From contig NZ_FNJL01000003.1 of assembly GCF_900104515.1 (NCBI RefSeq), forward strand, positions 1 through 64,000: 64,000 nucleotides of DNA. Reading direction: 5' to 3'. This DNA is from Paracidovorax cattleyae (GTDB taxonomy: Bacteria > Pseudomonadota > Gammaproteobacteria > Burkholderiales > Burkholderiaceae_C). This document shows, in pieces, positions 1 to 7,757 of this stretch (position 1 is the first letter of the stretch; every line of letters begins with the position of its first letter). Below the pieces are notes generated by a model. That model did not search any database, had not been told where the DNA came from, and worked only from the letters and a program-made list of their open reading frames with translations. The position numbers and the translations under genes are program-made.

Positions 1-310
1 GGCGCTGCGCCCCAGTCTCTCGCGGGCCGCGCCAACCTGATTTTTTGAGGGCCTGCTCCAGCACGCTTATCCCGTGCAGGTCAGGCTCGCTCCACTTGCG
101 CCAGTACGCATACACGTTCTGCCACTTGGGAAACTCCGGCGGAAGAAACCTCCACTGACAGCCTGTGCGCAGTAGGTAGAGCACCGCGCAGAACACCTCG
201 TAGAGATCCAGCTCTATGGGCTTGGTACTGCGCCGAACGCTGCGCAACAAGGGCTCGATCTCGGCGAACTTCTCTCTGCTTATGTCGCTTGGGTAGGGCT
301 TTCTTTTCAC
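1..310 (-). CDS. IS5-family transposase, N-terminal part (orfA), partial
   Basis: A GTG start at 310 opens a frame beginning VKRKPYPSDISREKF and continuing through the LYEVFCAVLYLLRTGCQWR core typical of the N-terminal (DUF4096-like) part of IS5/IS427-group transposases. No stop occurs before the window edge. A run of six A (minus strand, 46 to 41) lies at the codons for LKK. After it, the +1 frame reads KNQVGAARERLGR, which resembles the start of the catalytic orfB of this group. This suggests a two-frame transposase joined by programmed frameshifting. Family is recognised by sequence style; activity is unknown. Confidence 0.8.
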   Translation of the reverse strand, partial: MKRKPYPSDISREKFAEIEPLLRSVRRSTKPIELDLYEVFCAVLYLLRTGCQWRFLPPEFPKWQNVYAYWRKWSEPDLHGISVLEQALKKSGWRGPRETGAQR

Positions 311-349
311 CAAGCAATTGTCGGCTCTAAAAAGATCGTAAACAGGCTC
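1..349 (-). mobile_element. IS5-family insertion sequence, one end (partial)
   Basis: Holds the first part of an IS5-family transposase, read on the minus strand and running off the left edge. The probable terminus is near 349: read inward on the minus strand it begins GAGCCTGTTTACGATC, preceded outside by TTA, which fits the short TA-type target preference of the IS427 group. The other terminus is outside the window, so the inverted-repeat pair and target duplication cannot be confirmed. Confidence 0.75.
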
Positions 350-462
350 TTACAACTGCGCGTCCCCGGGAGCCTTGCGGCGCCGCAACAATGGTCCGGA
401 CGCCCGCCGCGCCCCATGGCCGTGGCGGCCCGGCTTTCCAACCACACCAGGAGACTCGACCC

Positions 463-1431
463 ATGCAATCACGACCCCTCGGCCGTTCCGGCCTGCAGGT
501 TTCCCCGCTGTGCTTCGGCGGCAACGTATTCGGCTGGACGGTGGACGAGCCGACCACGTTCTCCCTGCTCGACGCCTGGCTGGATGCGGGTTTCAATTTC
601 GTCGATACCGCCGACGTGTATTCGCGCTGGAACCCGGGCCACATGGGCGGCGAATCCGAAGCCCTGATCGGCCAGTGGCTCAAGCGCTCCGGAAAGCGGG
701 ACCGGATCGTGCTCGCCACCAAGGTCGGCAAGGACATGGGCGACGGCAAGGTCGGCCTGAAGCCGGACTACATCCGCCGGGCGGTCGAGGATTCGCTGCG
801 CCGCCTGCACACGGACCACATCGACCTCTACCAGTCGCACGACGACGACGCCTCCACGCCGCTCGAGGACACCCTCGGCACCTATGCCGACCTGATCCGC
901 GAAGGCAAGGTGCGCGCCATCGGCGCGTCCAACCATACGGCCGCCCGCCTGTCGGAGGCGCTGGCCACGAGCGCGCGGCTGGGCCTGCCGCGCTATGAAT
1001 CGCTGCAGCCGCTCTACAACCTCTATGACCGCGCCGTGTTCGAGGATGAATTGCAGCCGCTGTGCCTGGAGCAGCAGGTGGGCGTCATCAATTTCTACGC
1101 CCTGGCTGCCGGCTTCCTCACCGGCAAATACCGCAGCGAAGCCGACGCATCCAAGAGCGCGCGCGGCGCCAAGACGGTGGAGAAATACCTCAACCCGCGC
1201 GGCCTGCGCATCCTGGCCGAACTCGACGAGGTCGCGGAGCGCTACGAGGCCACGCCCGGCCAGGTCGCCATCGCCTGGCAGATGGCCCAGCCCGGCATCA
1301 CCGCGCCGATCGCCAGTGCGACCTCGCTGGAGCAACTGCAGGACCTGGTGCGCGCCGCCCACCTGCAGCTCGATGCCGACGCGCTGGAAGCGCTGAGCCA
1401 GGCCAGCGAGGAATCCCCCGCCGAGGCCTGA
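463..1431 (+). CDS. Aldo/keto reductase
   Basis: 322-residue NADP-dependent aldo/keto reductase. The N-terminus (MQSRPLGRSGLQVSPLCFGG) is that of the YajO/Tas-like subgroup. The catalytic tetrad is visible: Asp and Tyr in FVDTADVYS, Lys in VLATKVG, His in DLYQSHDDD. The C-terminal part carries the usual cofactor-binding segment (APIASATSLEQL). ATG 463 is chosen because AGGAG lies 9 bases upstream; an upstream in-frame ATG at 391 would add 24 low-complexity residues. The gene stands alone between the IS end and the convergent ribB. Substrate cannot be told from sequence. Confidence 0.93.
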   Translation: MQSRPLGRSGLQVSPLCFGGNVFGWTVDEPTTFSLLDAWLDAGFNFVDTADVYSRWNPGHMGGESEALIGQWLKRSGKRDRIVLATKVGKDMGDGKVGLKPDYIRRAVEDSLRRLHTDHIDLYQSHDDDASTPLEDTLGTYADLIREGKVRAIGASNHTAARLSEALATSARLGLPRYESLQPLYNLYDRAVFEDELQPLCLEQQVGVINFYALAAGFLTGKYRSEADASKSARGAKTVEKYLNPRGLRILAELDEVAERYEATPGQVAIAWQMAQPGITAPIASATSLEQLQDLVRAAHLQLDADALEALSQASEESPAEA

Positions 1432-1466
1432 CAACGCTGCCCGGACCGTGCGCCCGGGCCGTGCGT

Positions 1467-2177
1467 TCAGCGCGCGTCGCCGATGGCGAGGCGGTACGCC
1501 GCCAGCGCCTGCACCGTGGTGCACAGCAGCCCGTGCGCGTGCGCGAACCGCGCCACGTCCGTGCCGCGCGCCACCGTCCCGTCCGGGTTCATCAACTCGC
1601 ACAGCACGCCGGCCGGACGCAGCCCGGCCAGGCGCGCGAGATCCACGGCCGATTCCGTATGGCCGCCGCGTTCCAGCACTCCGCCCGGGCGGGCCACCAG
1701 CGGGAAGACATGCCCGGGGCTGACCACCTCCGGCGCAGCGCCGGCCGGGGGCACGCGCAGGGCACACCGGACGGTCTGCAGGCGGTCCGCCGCCGAGACG
1801 CCGGTGGACACGCCCCACGCGGCCTCGATGGACTGGGTGAACGCCGTGGCGAAGGAAGACCGGTTCACCTCCACCATCGGCCGCAGGCCGAGCGCCCGGG
1901 CGTGGTCCGGGGGCAGGCAGAGGCACACGATGCCACTGCCCTCGCGGATCATGAGGGCCATGGTGGATTCGGCCATGTTCTCGGCGGCGCAGACCAGATC
2001 GGCCTCGTTCTCGCGGTCGGCATCGTCGAGCACGAGGACGGGCCACCCGGCGGCGATCTGCGCGAGCACATCGGCCATGGAGGCCAGCGGCACGCCGCCT
2101 GCGGCGGGCCCTGGCGCCCCGGCCGCAGCGTCGCACGACGCGGTATGGCAAGTAGGGGAAGTGGCGGGGAAATTCAT
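1467..2177 (-). CDS. ribB: 3,4-dihydroxy-2-butanone 4-phosphate synthase
   Basis: 236 residues. Converts ribulose 5-phosphate to 3,4-dihydroxy-2-butanone 4-phosphate and formate in riboflavin synthesis. The acidic metal loop is DDADRENEADL and the second conserved block is GGHTESAVDLARLAG, both diagnostic of RibB. Length is close to stand-alone RibB (E. coli 217), so there is no RibA (GTP cyclohydrolase II) fusion. The start at 2177 follows AGGGAG. About 30 extra residues precede the catalytic domain. An FMN riboswitch lies upstream, so expression should fall when FMN is abundant. Converges on the aldo/keto reductase gene. Confidence 0.95.
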   Translation of the reverse strand: MNFPATSPTCHTASCDAAAGAPGPAAGGVPLASMADVLAQIAAGWPVLVLDDADRENEADLVCAAENMAESTMALMIREGSGIVCLCLPPDHARALGLRPMVEVNRSSFATAFTQSIEAAWGVSTGVSAADRLQTVRCALRVPPAGAAPEVVSPGHVFPLVARPGGVLERGGHTESAVDLARLAGLRPAGVLCELMNPDGTVARGTDVARFAHAHGLLCTTVQALAAYRLAIGDAR

Positions 2178-2330
2178 GGAAACGCTCCCTGGTTGGAAAA
2201 GAACGCTCCAAGGCATCGCATGCCGCCGGCCAGGCGCCGCCCCATGCTCCGCCGCAGCACGGCGCGCATGGCAGAGCGCGGCCCCTGGCAGCGCACCCTC
2301 GCGGACGCGCGGCCAGCCGGCCGGCAGCAT

Positions 2331-2503
2331 CTTCTTTCATCCGGACTGTGACCGTCGGCCCCAGACTGGAGGCGGCCGCGATGGCGCCTCGCACTGGGTC
2401 TGCTGACCTCCCGCCAGGCGGCGGGAGCGCTCGCGGGCTCGCGACGCGCACCGTGGTGCGCATCGCCTACCGCCGGTGGGGAATTCCACCCCGCCCTGAA
2501 GAC
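2331..2503 (-). promoter_or_regulatory. FMN riboswitch (RFN element) controlling ribB
   Basis: Read on the minus strand the conserved RFN segments occur in order: CTTCAGGGCGGGGTG, CCCCACCGGCGGTA, GAGCCCGCGAGCG, GGTCAGCAGACCC, GCCGACGGTCACAGTCCGGAT, then GAAAGAAGATG. The remaining leader to the ribB start (2178-2330) is GC-rich and can form several hairpins. I could not pick a clear hairpin with a U-tract, so control by ribosome-site occlusion or Rho is as likely as intrinsic termination. Confidence 0.95.
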
Positions 2504-2552
2504 CGGGGGATTATGCCGCGCGCCCCTTCCCTCGGGTCCGAAGCCGCTCGCG

Positions 2553-3290
2553 TCAATCGGCCAGGACGAAGGGCAGCACCCGGGCCGCCGTGCCCGGCAC
2601 GAGCAGGTCTGCCATGCCGTCCAGCGGGGTGGGCTCGGGATTGACGATGGCCACGCGCGCGCCGGCACGGTGCGCAGCATGCGCCAGGCCGGCCGCGGGA
2701 TAGACGACGCCGGCCGTTCCCACGGCCAGCATCAGGGTGCATTCGTGGGCGGCGTCCTGCGCCTGCTCCAGCAAGCGCGCCGGCAGGTTCTCGCCGAACC
2801 AGACCACGGCCGGCCGCAACAGATTGCCGCAGGTGGCGCAGGCGGGCGGGCGGCCCGGCAAGGCGGCATCGGCATCGCAGCAGGGCAGCGGCGCATCCAG
2901 CCAGCGGTTGGCGCGCAGGTCGCCGTGCAGGCAGAGCACTCCCTCGCTGCCGGCCATCTGGTGCAGGCCGTCCACGTTCTGTGTCGCGATCGCCAGGCGT
3001 TCGGGATGGCGCCGGGCGAAATCCGCCAGCGCGCGGTGCCCGGCATTGGGCTGCACGCCGGCCAATTGGGCCCGTCGGTGCTCGTACCATGTCCACACCG
3101 TGCCCGGGTGGGCGCGGAAGCCCTCCTCGCTGGCCATCTCCTCCGGGCGGAACTTCGCCCAGTGGCCCGTATGGGCATCGCGGAAGGTGGGCACCCCGGA
3201 TTCCGCGCTCATGCCGGCGCCGGTCAGCACCAGGATGCGCTGCGCCCCGGCCACCCAGGTCCGCAGTCGCTCCAGGGCCTCCTGCGCCAT
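2553..3290 (-). CDS. Sirtuin, NAD-dependent protein deacylase (class III, CobB/SIRT5-like)
   Basis: 245 residues. Carries the sirtuin signatures GAGMSAESGVPTFRD (NAD binding), TQNVDGLH and LHGD (catalytic His), and cysteines in CATCG that fit the structural zinc site, though the first pair is compressed to CC. The sequence WYEHRR gives the Tyr-x-x-Arg motif that in CobB/SIRT5 binds the acid group of succinyl/malonyl-lysine, so desuccinylation or demalonylation is predicted besides deacetylation. It starts 3 bases after the rlmB stop, so the two are probably co-transcribed. Confidence 0.9.
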   Translation of the reverse strand: MAQEALERLRTWVAGAQRILVLTGAGMSAESGVPTFRDAHTGHWAKFRPEEMASEEGFRAHPGTVWTWYEHRRAQLAGVQPNAGHRALADFARRHPERLAIATQNVDGLHQMAGSEGVLCLHGDLRANRWLDAPLPCCDADAALPGRPPACATCGNLLRPAVVWFGENLPARLLEQAQDAAHECTLMLAVGTAGVVYPAAGLAHAAHRAGARVAIVNPEPTPLDGMADLLVPGTAARVLPFVLAD

Positions 3291-3293
3291 GGC

Positions 3294-4046
3294 TCAGCCC
3301 CCGCGCTGGCGCAGCGCCTCGTACAGGCACACGCCGCTGGCCACCGACACGTTCAGGCTTTCGACCGCCCCCCGCATCGGGATGGAAACCAGTTCGTCGC
3401 AGGTCTTGCGCGTGAGCTGCCGCATGCCGGCTCCCTCGGCCCCCAGCACCACCGCCACCGGGCCCTTCAGATCCACCTGGTAGAGCGTGCGCGGGGCGTC
3501 GTCGCTGGTGCCAATGCACCAGATACTGCGTTCCTTGAGTTCGCCCAGCGTGCGAGCGAGGTTGGTGACCATGAAATACGGCATGGTCTCGGCCGCTCCG
3601 CTCGCCACCTTGGCCACAGTGGCGTTGATGCCTACGGCATGGTCCTTGGGAGCGATCACCGCATGCGCGCCGGCGCCGTCGGCCACGCGCAGGCAGGCGC
3701 CCAGGTTGTGCGGATCGGTCACGCCGTCGAGCACCAGCAGCAGCGGCTTCTCGACCCCGTCGGCCTCCAGTTGCTCGAGCAGTTCGTCGAGCGAATGGAC
3801 CTGCGCGACGGCTTCCACCCGGGCAGCCACGCCCTGGTGCCCGTGGCTGCCGGCGAGCTTGGCGATGCGCAGCGCATCGGCCTCGATGAGGCGCGCTCCC
3901 GCCTCCTTCGCGCGCTCGAGGAACTGGCGCATGCGCGCATCGCGCCGCGTGGCCTCGTAATAGATCTCGATGATGGATTGCGGCGCGGTCTTCAGGCGCA
4001 CGCCCACGGCGTGGAAGCCGAATAGCACTTTGGGGCTGGAGGACAT
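3294..4046 (-). CDS. rlmB: 23S rRNA (guanosine-2251-2'-O)-methyltransferase
   Basis: 250 residues, SpoU/TrmH superfamily. The N-terminal L30e-like substrate-binding domain (about 1-80) is followed by the knotted SPOUT catalytic domain with its three motifs: [17 protein letters not shown] (motif 1), VLGAEGAGM (motif 2), [15 protein letters not shown] (motif 3). Methylates G2251 in the ribosomal P-loop. Length matches E. coli RlmB (243). The start has no Shine-Dalgarno. Instead GATAAT sits 7 bases upstream, suggesting a leaderless mRNA. First gene of a two-gene unit with the sirtuin. Confidence 0.95.
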   Translation of the reverse strand: MSSSPKVLFGFHAVGVRLKTAPQSIIEIYYEATRRDARMRQFLERAKEAGARLIEADALRIAKLAGSHGHQGVAARVEAVAQVHSLDELLEQLEADGVEKPLLLVLDGVTDPHNLGACLRVADGAGAHAVIAPKDHAVGINATVAKVASGAAETMPYFMVTNLARTLGELKERSIWCIGTSDDAPRTLYQVDLKGPVAVVLGAEGAGMRQLTRKTCDELVSIPMRGAVESLNVSVASGVCLYEALRQRGG

Positions 4047-4053
4047 GCGCGCG

Positions 4054-4059
4054 ATTATC
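4054..4059 (-). promoter_or_regulatory. -10-like element of rlmB (leaderless start)
   Basis: GATAAT on the minus strand, separated by 7 bases from the rlmB ATG. Transcription would start at or next to the start codon. No good -35 hexamer is seen. Confidence 0.5.
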
Positions 4060-4109
4060 CGCCGCCGGCCGCCCTCCCCTCCGGCAGCCCGCAGGAAGGC
4101 CAGGCCGCC

Positions 4110-4823
4110 TCAGCCGCCGGCCACCATCCGGCCGGCGTCGATGGTGATGCGCCGGTCGCACTGCGCCGCGATGCCGCGGTCGTGCGTGACGAGCACCAGC
4201 GTCGTGCCCTGCTCGCGGTTCAGGTCGAACATCAGGCGCATGATCGTCTCGCCCGTGGCGAAGTCCAGGCTGCCCGTGGGTTCGTCGGCCAGCAGCACGT
4301 CCGGCTGCACCACGAAGGCCCGCGCCAGGGCCACGCGCTGCTGCTCGCCACCCGACAGCACCTTCGGGTAATGGTCCAGGCGCTGGCCCAGGCCGACGCG
4401 GCCGAGCATCTCGGTGGCCAGCGGCCGGGCATCGCGGCGCTGCGCCAGTTCCAGCGGCAGCATCACGTTCTCCAGCGCGGTCAGGTTGCCCAGCAGCTGA
4501 AAGCTCTGGAACACGAAGCCCATGCGCCGGGCGCGCAGTGCGGCGCGGTCATCCTCGCCCAGCGCGAACAGGTCTTCGCCGGCCAGCCGCACGGTGCCGC
4601 GCGTGGGCGTGTCGAGCCCCGCGATGATCGACAGCAGCGTGCTCTTGCCCGAGCCCGAGGCGCCCACGATGGCCACGGTGTCCCTCGGAGCGAGCCGGAA
4701 ATCGATATCCCGCAGAATGTCGAGCGTGCCGGTCGAATCCGTCACCGACTTGTGGACGTGCTCCACGGCGATGACCGGGGCAATGCTGGTGGCGGATGGA
4801 GATTGCGGCGGTGTTTCCGACAT
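4110..4823 (-). CDS. ABC transporter ATP-binding protein (LolD/YbbA type)
   Basis: 237 residues, a complete nucleotide-binding domain: Walker A GASGSGKST, Q-loop in FVFQSFQLL, signature [14 protein letters not shown], Walker B VLLADEP, H-loop VTHD. The sequence style and the divergent placement next to a TesA-type esterase match the conserved ybbA-tesA pair, so it probably belongs to a MacB/LolD-class exporter. The permease (YbbP-type) is not adjacent here. About 20 extra residues precede the domain. Confidence 0.88.
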   Translation of the reverse strand: MSETPPQSPSATSIAPVIAVEHVHKSVTDSTGTLDILRDIDFRLAPRDTVAIVGASGSGKSTLLSIIAGLDTPTRGTVRLAGEDLFALGEDDRAALRARRMGFVFQSFQLLGNLTALENVMLPLELAQRRDARPLATEMLGRVGLGQRLDHYPKVLSGGEQQRVALARAFVVQPDVLLADEPTGSLDFATGETIMRLMFDLNREQGTTLVLVTHDRGIAAQCDRRITIDAGRMVAGG

Positions 4824-4844
4824 GAGAGGTGCTTTGTGGCAGTG

Positions 4845-5510
4845 ATGCGATGCGATGCGTTCCGGCGTGACTTTATCGTGGCGGCCGCGGGGGCCGCGTT
4901 CCTGGGGTTATGCGCCCCGGCGGCGCTGGCAGCGCCTGCGGCCTCCGGCGCCGCGCCCGTCGTGCTGGTGGTGGGGGATTCGCTGAGTGCCGAATACGGC
5001 ATTGCCCGTGGCACGGGCTGGGTCGCGCTGCTGGAAAAGAAGCTGGCCACGGAAAAGATCCCCGCCACCGTGGTGAATGCCAGTGTGAGCGGCGACACCA
5101 CGGCCGGTGGCCGCTCGCGCCTGCCCGGGCTGCTCGCCCAGCACAAGCCGTCCGTCGTGGTGATCGAGCTGGGAGGGAACGACGCACTGCGCGGGCTGCC
5201 GCTGCAGGGTACCGAGGCCAACCTGCGGGCGATGGCGGAAGCCTCCCGCAAGGCCGGCGCGAAGGTGCTGATCGTGGGCATGCAGGTGCCGCCCAACTAC
5301 GGATCGGACTACACCCGGCGGTTCGAGGGCGTGTTCCCGGCCGTGGCCAGGGCAACGGATTCCGCGCTGGTGCCCTTCCTGCTCAAGGGCGTGGCCGACC
5401 GGCCCGATGCCGCGGAGCTGTTCCAGGCCGACCGGATCCATCCGCGGGCCGAGGCGCATCCGGCCATGCTCGCGAACGTCTGGCCCGAGCTGCGCAAGCT
5501 GTTGCGCTGA
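4845..5510 (+). CDS. tesA: Arylesterase / acyl-CoA thioesterase I-like SGNH hydrolase, periplasmic
   Basis: 221 residues. The N-terminal signal peptide ends near ALAAPAAS. SGNH blocks are all present: GDSLSAEYG (nucleophile Ser), VNASVSGDT (Gly), ELGGNDALRG (Asn), DRIHP (Asp and His). This is the multifunctional TesA/EstA periplasmic lysophospholipase-esterase family, and the divergent ybbA-type ATPase supports the name. The start is uncertain: ATG 4845 is reported, but GTG 4836 in the same frame is better spaced from GAGAGG at 4824-4829. Confidence 0.9.
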   Translation: MRCDAFRRDFIVAAAGAAFLGLCAPAALAAPAASGAAPVVLVVGDSLSAEYGIARGTGWVALLEKKLATEKIPATVVNASVSGDTTAGGRSRLPGLLAQHKPSVVVIELGGNDALRGLPLQGTEANLRAMAEASRKAGAKVLIVGMQVPPNYGSDYTRRFEGVFPAVARATDSALVPFLLKGVADRPDAAELFQADRIHPRAEAHPAMLANVWPELRKLLR

Positions 5511-5548
5511 GCGCGGGCGGACGCCTTCCGGCGCCACTGCCGTGCCCG

Positions 5549-5746
5549 TCAGGCGGCCGGGCCGCTGCCCTCCGGAGCGTTGGTCCCGCCCTCCTCGCCA
5601 CTGGAGACGGCCTCGCCGTCCTCTCCGGATTCCGGGGCATGCTCCCCGGTCTTGCGCTGGTTTTTGGCCAGTGCCTTTTCTTCCTTCTTTTTCTTCTTGG
5701 CGAGCTCTCGCTGCCGCTTTTCGTAGCCGTAGTTGGGTGTTGCCAA
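5549..5746 (-). CDS. Small lysine-rich conserved hypothetical protein
   Basis: 65 residues if started at TTG 5746, where AAGGGGGC lies 6 bases upstream; the start sequence is then LATPNYGYEKRQRELAKKKK. Homologous small proteins that begin MATPNYGYEKR are, to my recollection, widespread in Burkholderiales, which supports this start over the longer ATG at 5785. The first 30 residues are strongly basic and probably helical; the tail is Gly/Glu/Pro-rich and disordered. No function is known. Lies between tesA and metC. Confidence 0.7.
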   Translation of the reverse strand: MATPNYGYEKRQRELAKKKKKEEKALAKNQRKTGEHAPESGEDGEAVSSGEEGGTNAPEGSGPAA

Positions 5747-5878
5747 GGTGGAGCCCCCTTTTGTGGATGCAGTTCGGAGGTCCAATGTAGCAGCACGCCG
5801 GGCAAGACCCCTTGCACCACCCTGGCATCCCGCCCGTCCACCCGCGCGCCGGCGGGCCGGCCTGGCCTTCAGGCAGCT

Positions 5879-7120
5879 TCAGGCAGGAAAGGCGGCGGCG
5901 AGCGACTGCGCGATATCGCTGCGCAGGTCCTCCACGTTCTCCAGCCCCACGGAAAATCGCACGACCGTGCCGGGCCGCAGGTGCGGTGTGGAGCGCGCTC
6001 GCATCGTCCGCAGTTCATAGGGTACGACCAGGCTCATGGGCCCGCCCCAGCTGTAGCCGAGCTTGAAGAGCCGCAGGCCGTCGCAGAAGGCATCGACCCC
6101 GTCCTGCCCATGCCGCTCGTCGATGACCACGCTGAACAGGCCGGCCGCGGCACCCTGCCCCGTGCCGCGGGCACACAGCGCGGCCCAGTGCGCGTGCCCT
6201 GGCGATCCGGGCAGTGCGGGGTGCAACACCTGGACGACGGGAGCCTGCCCGGCGATCCACCCCGCCAGTTCGCGCGCCGCGGCGTCGTGCGCGCGGTACC
6301 GCAATCCGACGCTGGGCAACGAACGCAGCACGGCCTCGGCATCGTTGGCGCCGACGCCCAGGCCCAGGCGCATGTGGGTGAGCTTGATGCGCAGGTGCAG
6401 GGCCGGGTCGCGGGTGATCGCGCTGCCCATGAGCACGTCGCCGCCGCCGCTGGGGTACTTGGTCAGGGCATGGACCGAGATGTCCACACCGAGCTGGCCG
6501 TCGCCGAGCAGGTCGAACGGCTGGAAGGCGATGCCCGCGCCCCAGGTATTGTCGAGCGCGGTGGTCACACCGCGATCGCGGCAGATGCGCACTTGTTCAG
6601 CCAGGTCCGGGAATTCCAGCGTGACGGAGCCCGGGGCTTCCAGCCACACCAGCCGGGTGGCCGGCGCGATGCGGGCCGCCAGGTCGGCGGGATCCATCGG
6701 GTCGTAGTACGCATGGCGGATGCCGTAGTGGGCCAGCTCCACTTCGGCCAGCGCCTTGTTGGGCCCATAGGCATTGTCCGGGATCAGCACTTCGTCGCCG
6801 CTGCGCAGCAGGGCCAGCGCCACGTTGGCGATGGCCGCGAGGCCGCTGGGCATCAGAACGCACTGCAGGCCGCCTTCGAGCTCGCAGAGGCGCTCCTCGA
6901 GGATGTAGGTGGTGGGCGTGCCGTGCAGGCCGTAGGTGTAGCCGGTCTTGTCCTTCCATTCGCGCGAGCGCATCGCCGCAACGTCCGGGAAGATGACGGT
7001 GGAGGCCTTGTGCACGGCCGGCTGCGGTGCGCAGAAACCGGCCGGGGGCGTGTACGCGTGGTGGATCAGGCGGGTGTCGGGCCCGGAGCCCGGCGTGGCA
7101 TCGGATGCGGAGGAAGTCAT
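5879..7120 (-). CDS. metC: Cystathionine beta-lyase
   Basis: 413 residues, PLP enzyme of the Cys/Met metabolism family. Lys221 in HALTKYPSGGGD is the expected Schiff-base lysine, and YTYGLHGTPTTYILEERL is the conserved active-site tyrosine region. YSWGGPMSL near the C-terminus fits the MetC subgroup rather than MetB/MetZ. Cleaves cystathionine to homocysteine, pyruvate and ammonia in methionine synthesis. TACCAT lies 6 bases before ATG with no Shine-Dalgarno, so it may be leaderless. Single-gene unit. Confidence 0.9.
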   Translation of the reverse strand: MTSSASDATPGSGPDTRLIHHAYTPPAGFCAPQPAVHKASTVIFPDVAAMRSREWKDKTGYTYGLHGTPTTYILEERLCELEGGLQCVLMPSGLAAIANVALALLRSGDEVLIPDNAYGPNKALAEVELAHYGIRHAYYDPMDPADLAARIAPATRLVWLEAPGSVTLEFPDLAEQVRICRDRGVTTALDNTWGAGIAFQPFDLLGDGQLGVDISVHALTKYPSGGGDVLMGSAITRDPALHLRIKLTHMRLGLGVGANDAEAVLRSLPSVGLRYRAHDAAARELAGWIAGQAPVVQVLHPALPGSPGHAHWAALCARGTGQGAAAGLFSVVIDERHGQDGVDAFCDGLRLFKLGYSWGGPMSLVVPYELRTMRARSTPHLRPGTVVRFSVGLENVEDLRSDIAQSLAAAFPA

Positions 7121-7126
7121 GCGGCG

Positions 7127-7132
7127 ATGGTA
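7127..7132 (-). promoter_or_regulatory. -10-like element of metC (possible leaderless start)
   Basis: TACCAT on the minus strand, 6 bases before the ATG, in the context TACCATCGCCGCATG. The same arrangement, GACAATCGCCGCATG, precedes mnmC. No clear -35. Confidence 0.4.
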
Positions 7133-7166
7133 TCGCCGCCCGCCTCCTGCGGAGACCCGCCCCCAA

Positions 7167-7643
7167 TCATCCGGTGACGCCCGGGCTGACCGTCAGCTGG
7201 TTCACCACGGAGTTCACGCCCTTCACGCCCTGGGCGATGCGGGTCGCGCGCTCGCGCGCCACGTCGTTCCTGACCGGGCCGTTCAGGGTGACGATACCGT
7301 TGCGGGTGTCCACGTCGATGCGGATGGCGCTCAGTTCGGAATCCTCGGCCAGGCCGGCCTTGACCTTGGCACTGATGCCGGCATCGTCCATCACCTCCGC
7401 CGCGCGCGCGGCGGCCTGCCGGGACGCCTGGCTGGCCTCCGTGGCCGCAGCCTCCATGCGGCGTTGCGCATCCGAGGCGGCCTCGCCGGTGCGCTCGATG
7501 GTGGAATCGATCTTCTGGCCGACGGTCTGCCCGTCGTTGCGGTCGCAGGCCGCCAGCCCGAAAGCGAGGGCGGTGGCGGACAGGATGGCGATGACACGCG
7601 GGCTGCGGGCAGGGCTGGAGGATGAGGGTTGGGCGTGCGTCAT
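7167..7643 (-). CDS. BON-domain lipoprotein
   Basis: 158 residues. A lipoprotein signal with lipobox LAAC (Cys about residue 33) is followed by an Ala/Glu-rich helical linker and one BON domain (about 85-155, with the pattern VDTRNGIVTLNGPVRN ... GVKGVNSVVNQL). BON proteins of the OsmY/DolP kind sit in the periplasm and bind phospholipid membranes, often under envelope stress. AAGGAG lies 7 bases before the ATG. Divergent from the SulP transporter. Confidence 0.88.
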   Translation of the reverse strand: MTHAQPSSSSPARSPRVIAILSATALAFGLAACDRNDGQTVGQKIDSTIERTGEAASDAQRRMEAAATEASQASRQAAARAAEVMDDAGISAKVKAGLAEDSELSAIRIDVDTRNGIVTLNGPVRNDVARERATRIAQGVKGVNSVVNQLTVSPGVTG

Positions 7644-7757
7644 GGCGAACTCCTTGGAGCGTCGGGAATATGACGAGACTCTAGGCTCGACCTTAGCGCG
7701 CCACGGTCGGACAAAGCCGAAGCTGGCGTAGGACGCTTGAGGCGAGAATCCTCCTCC

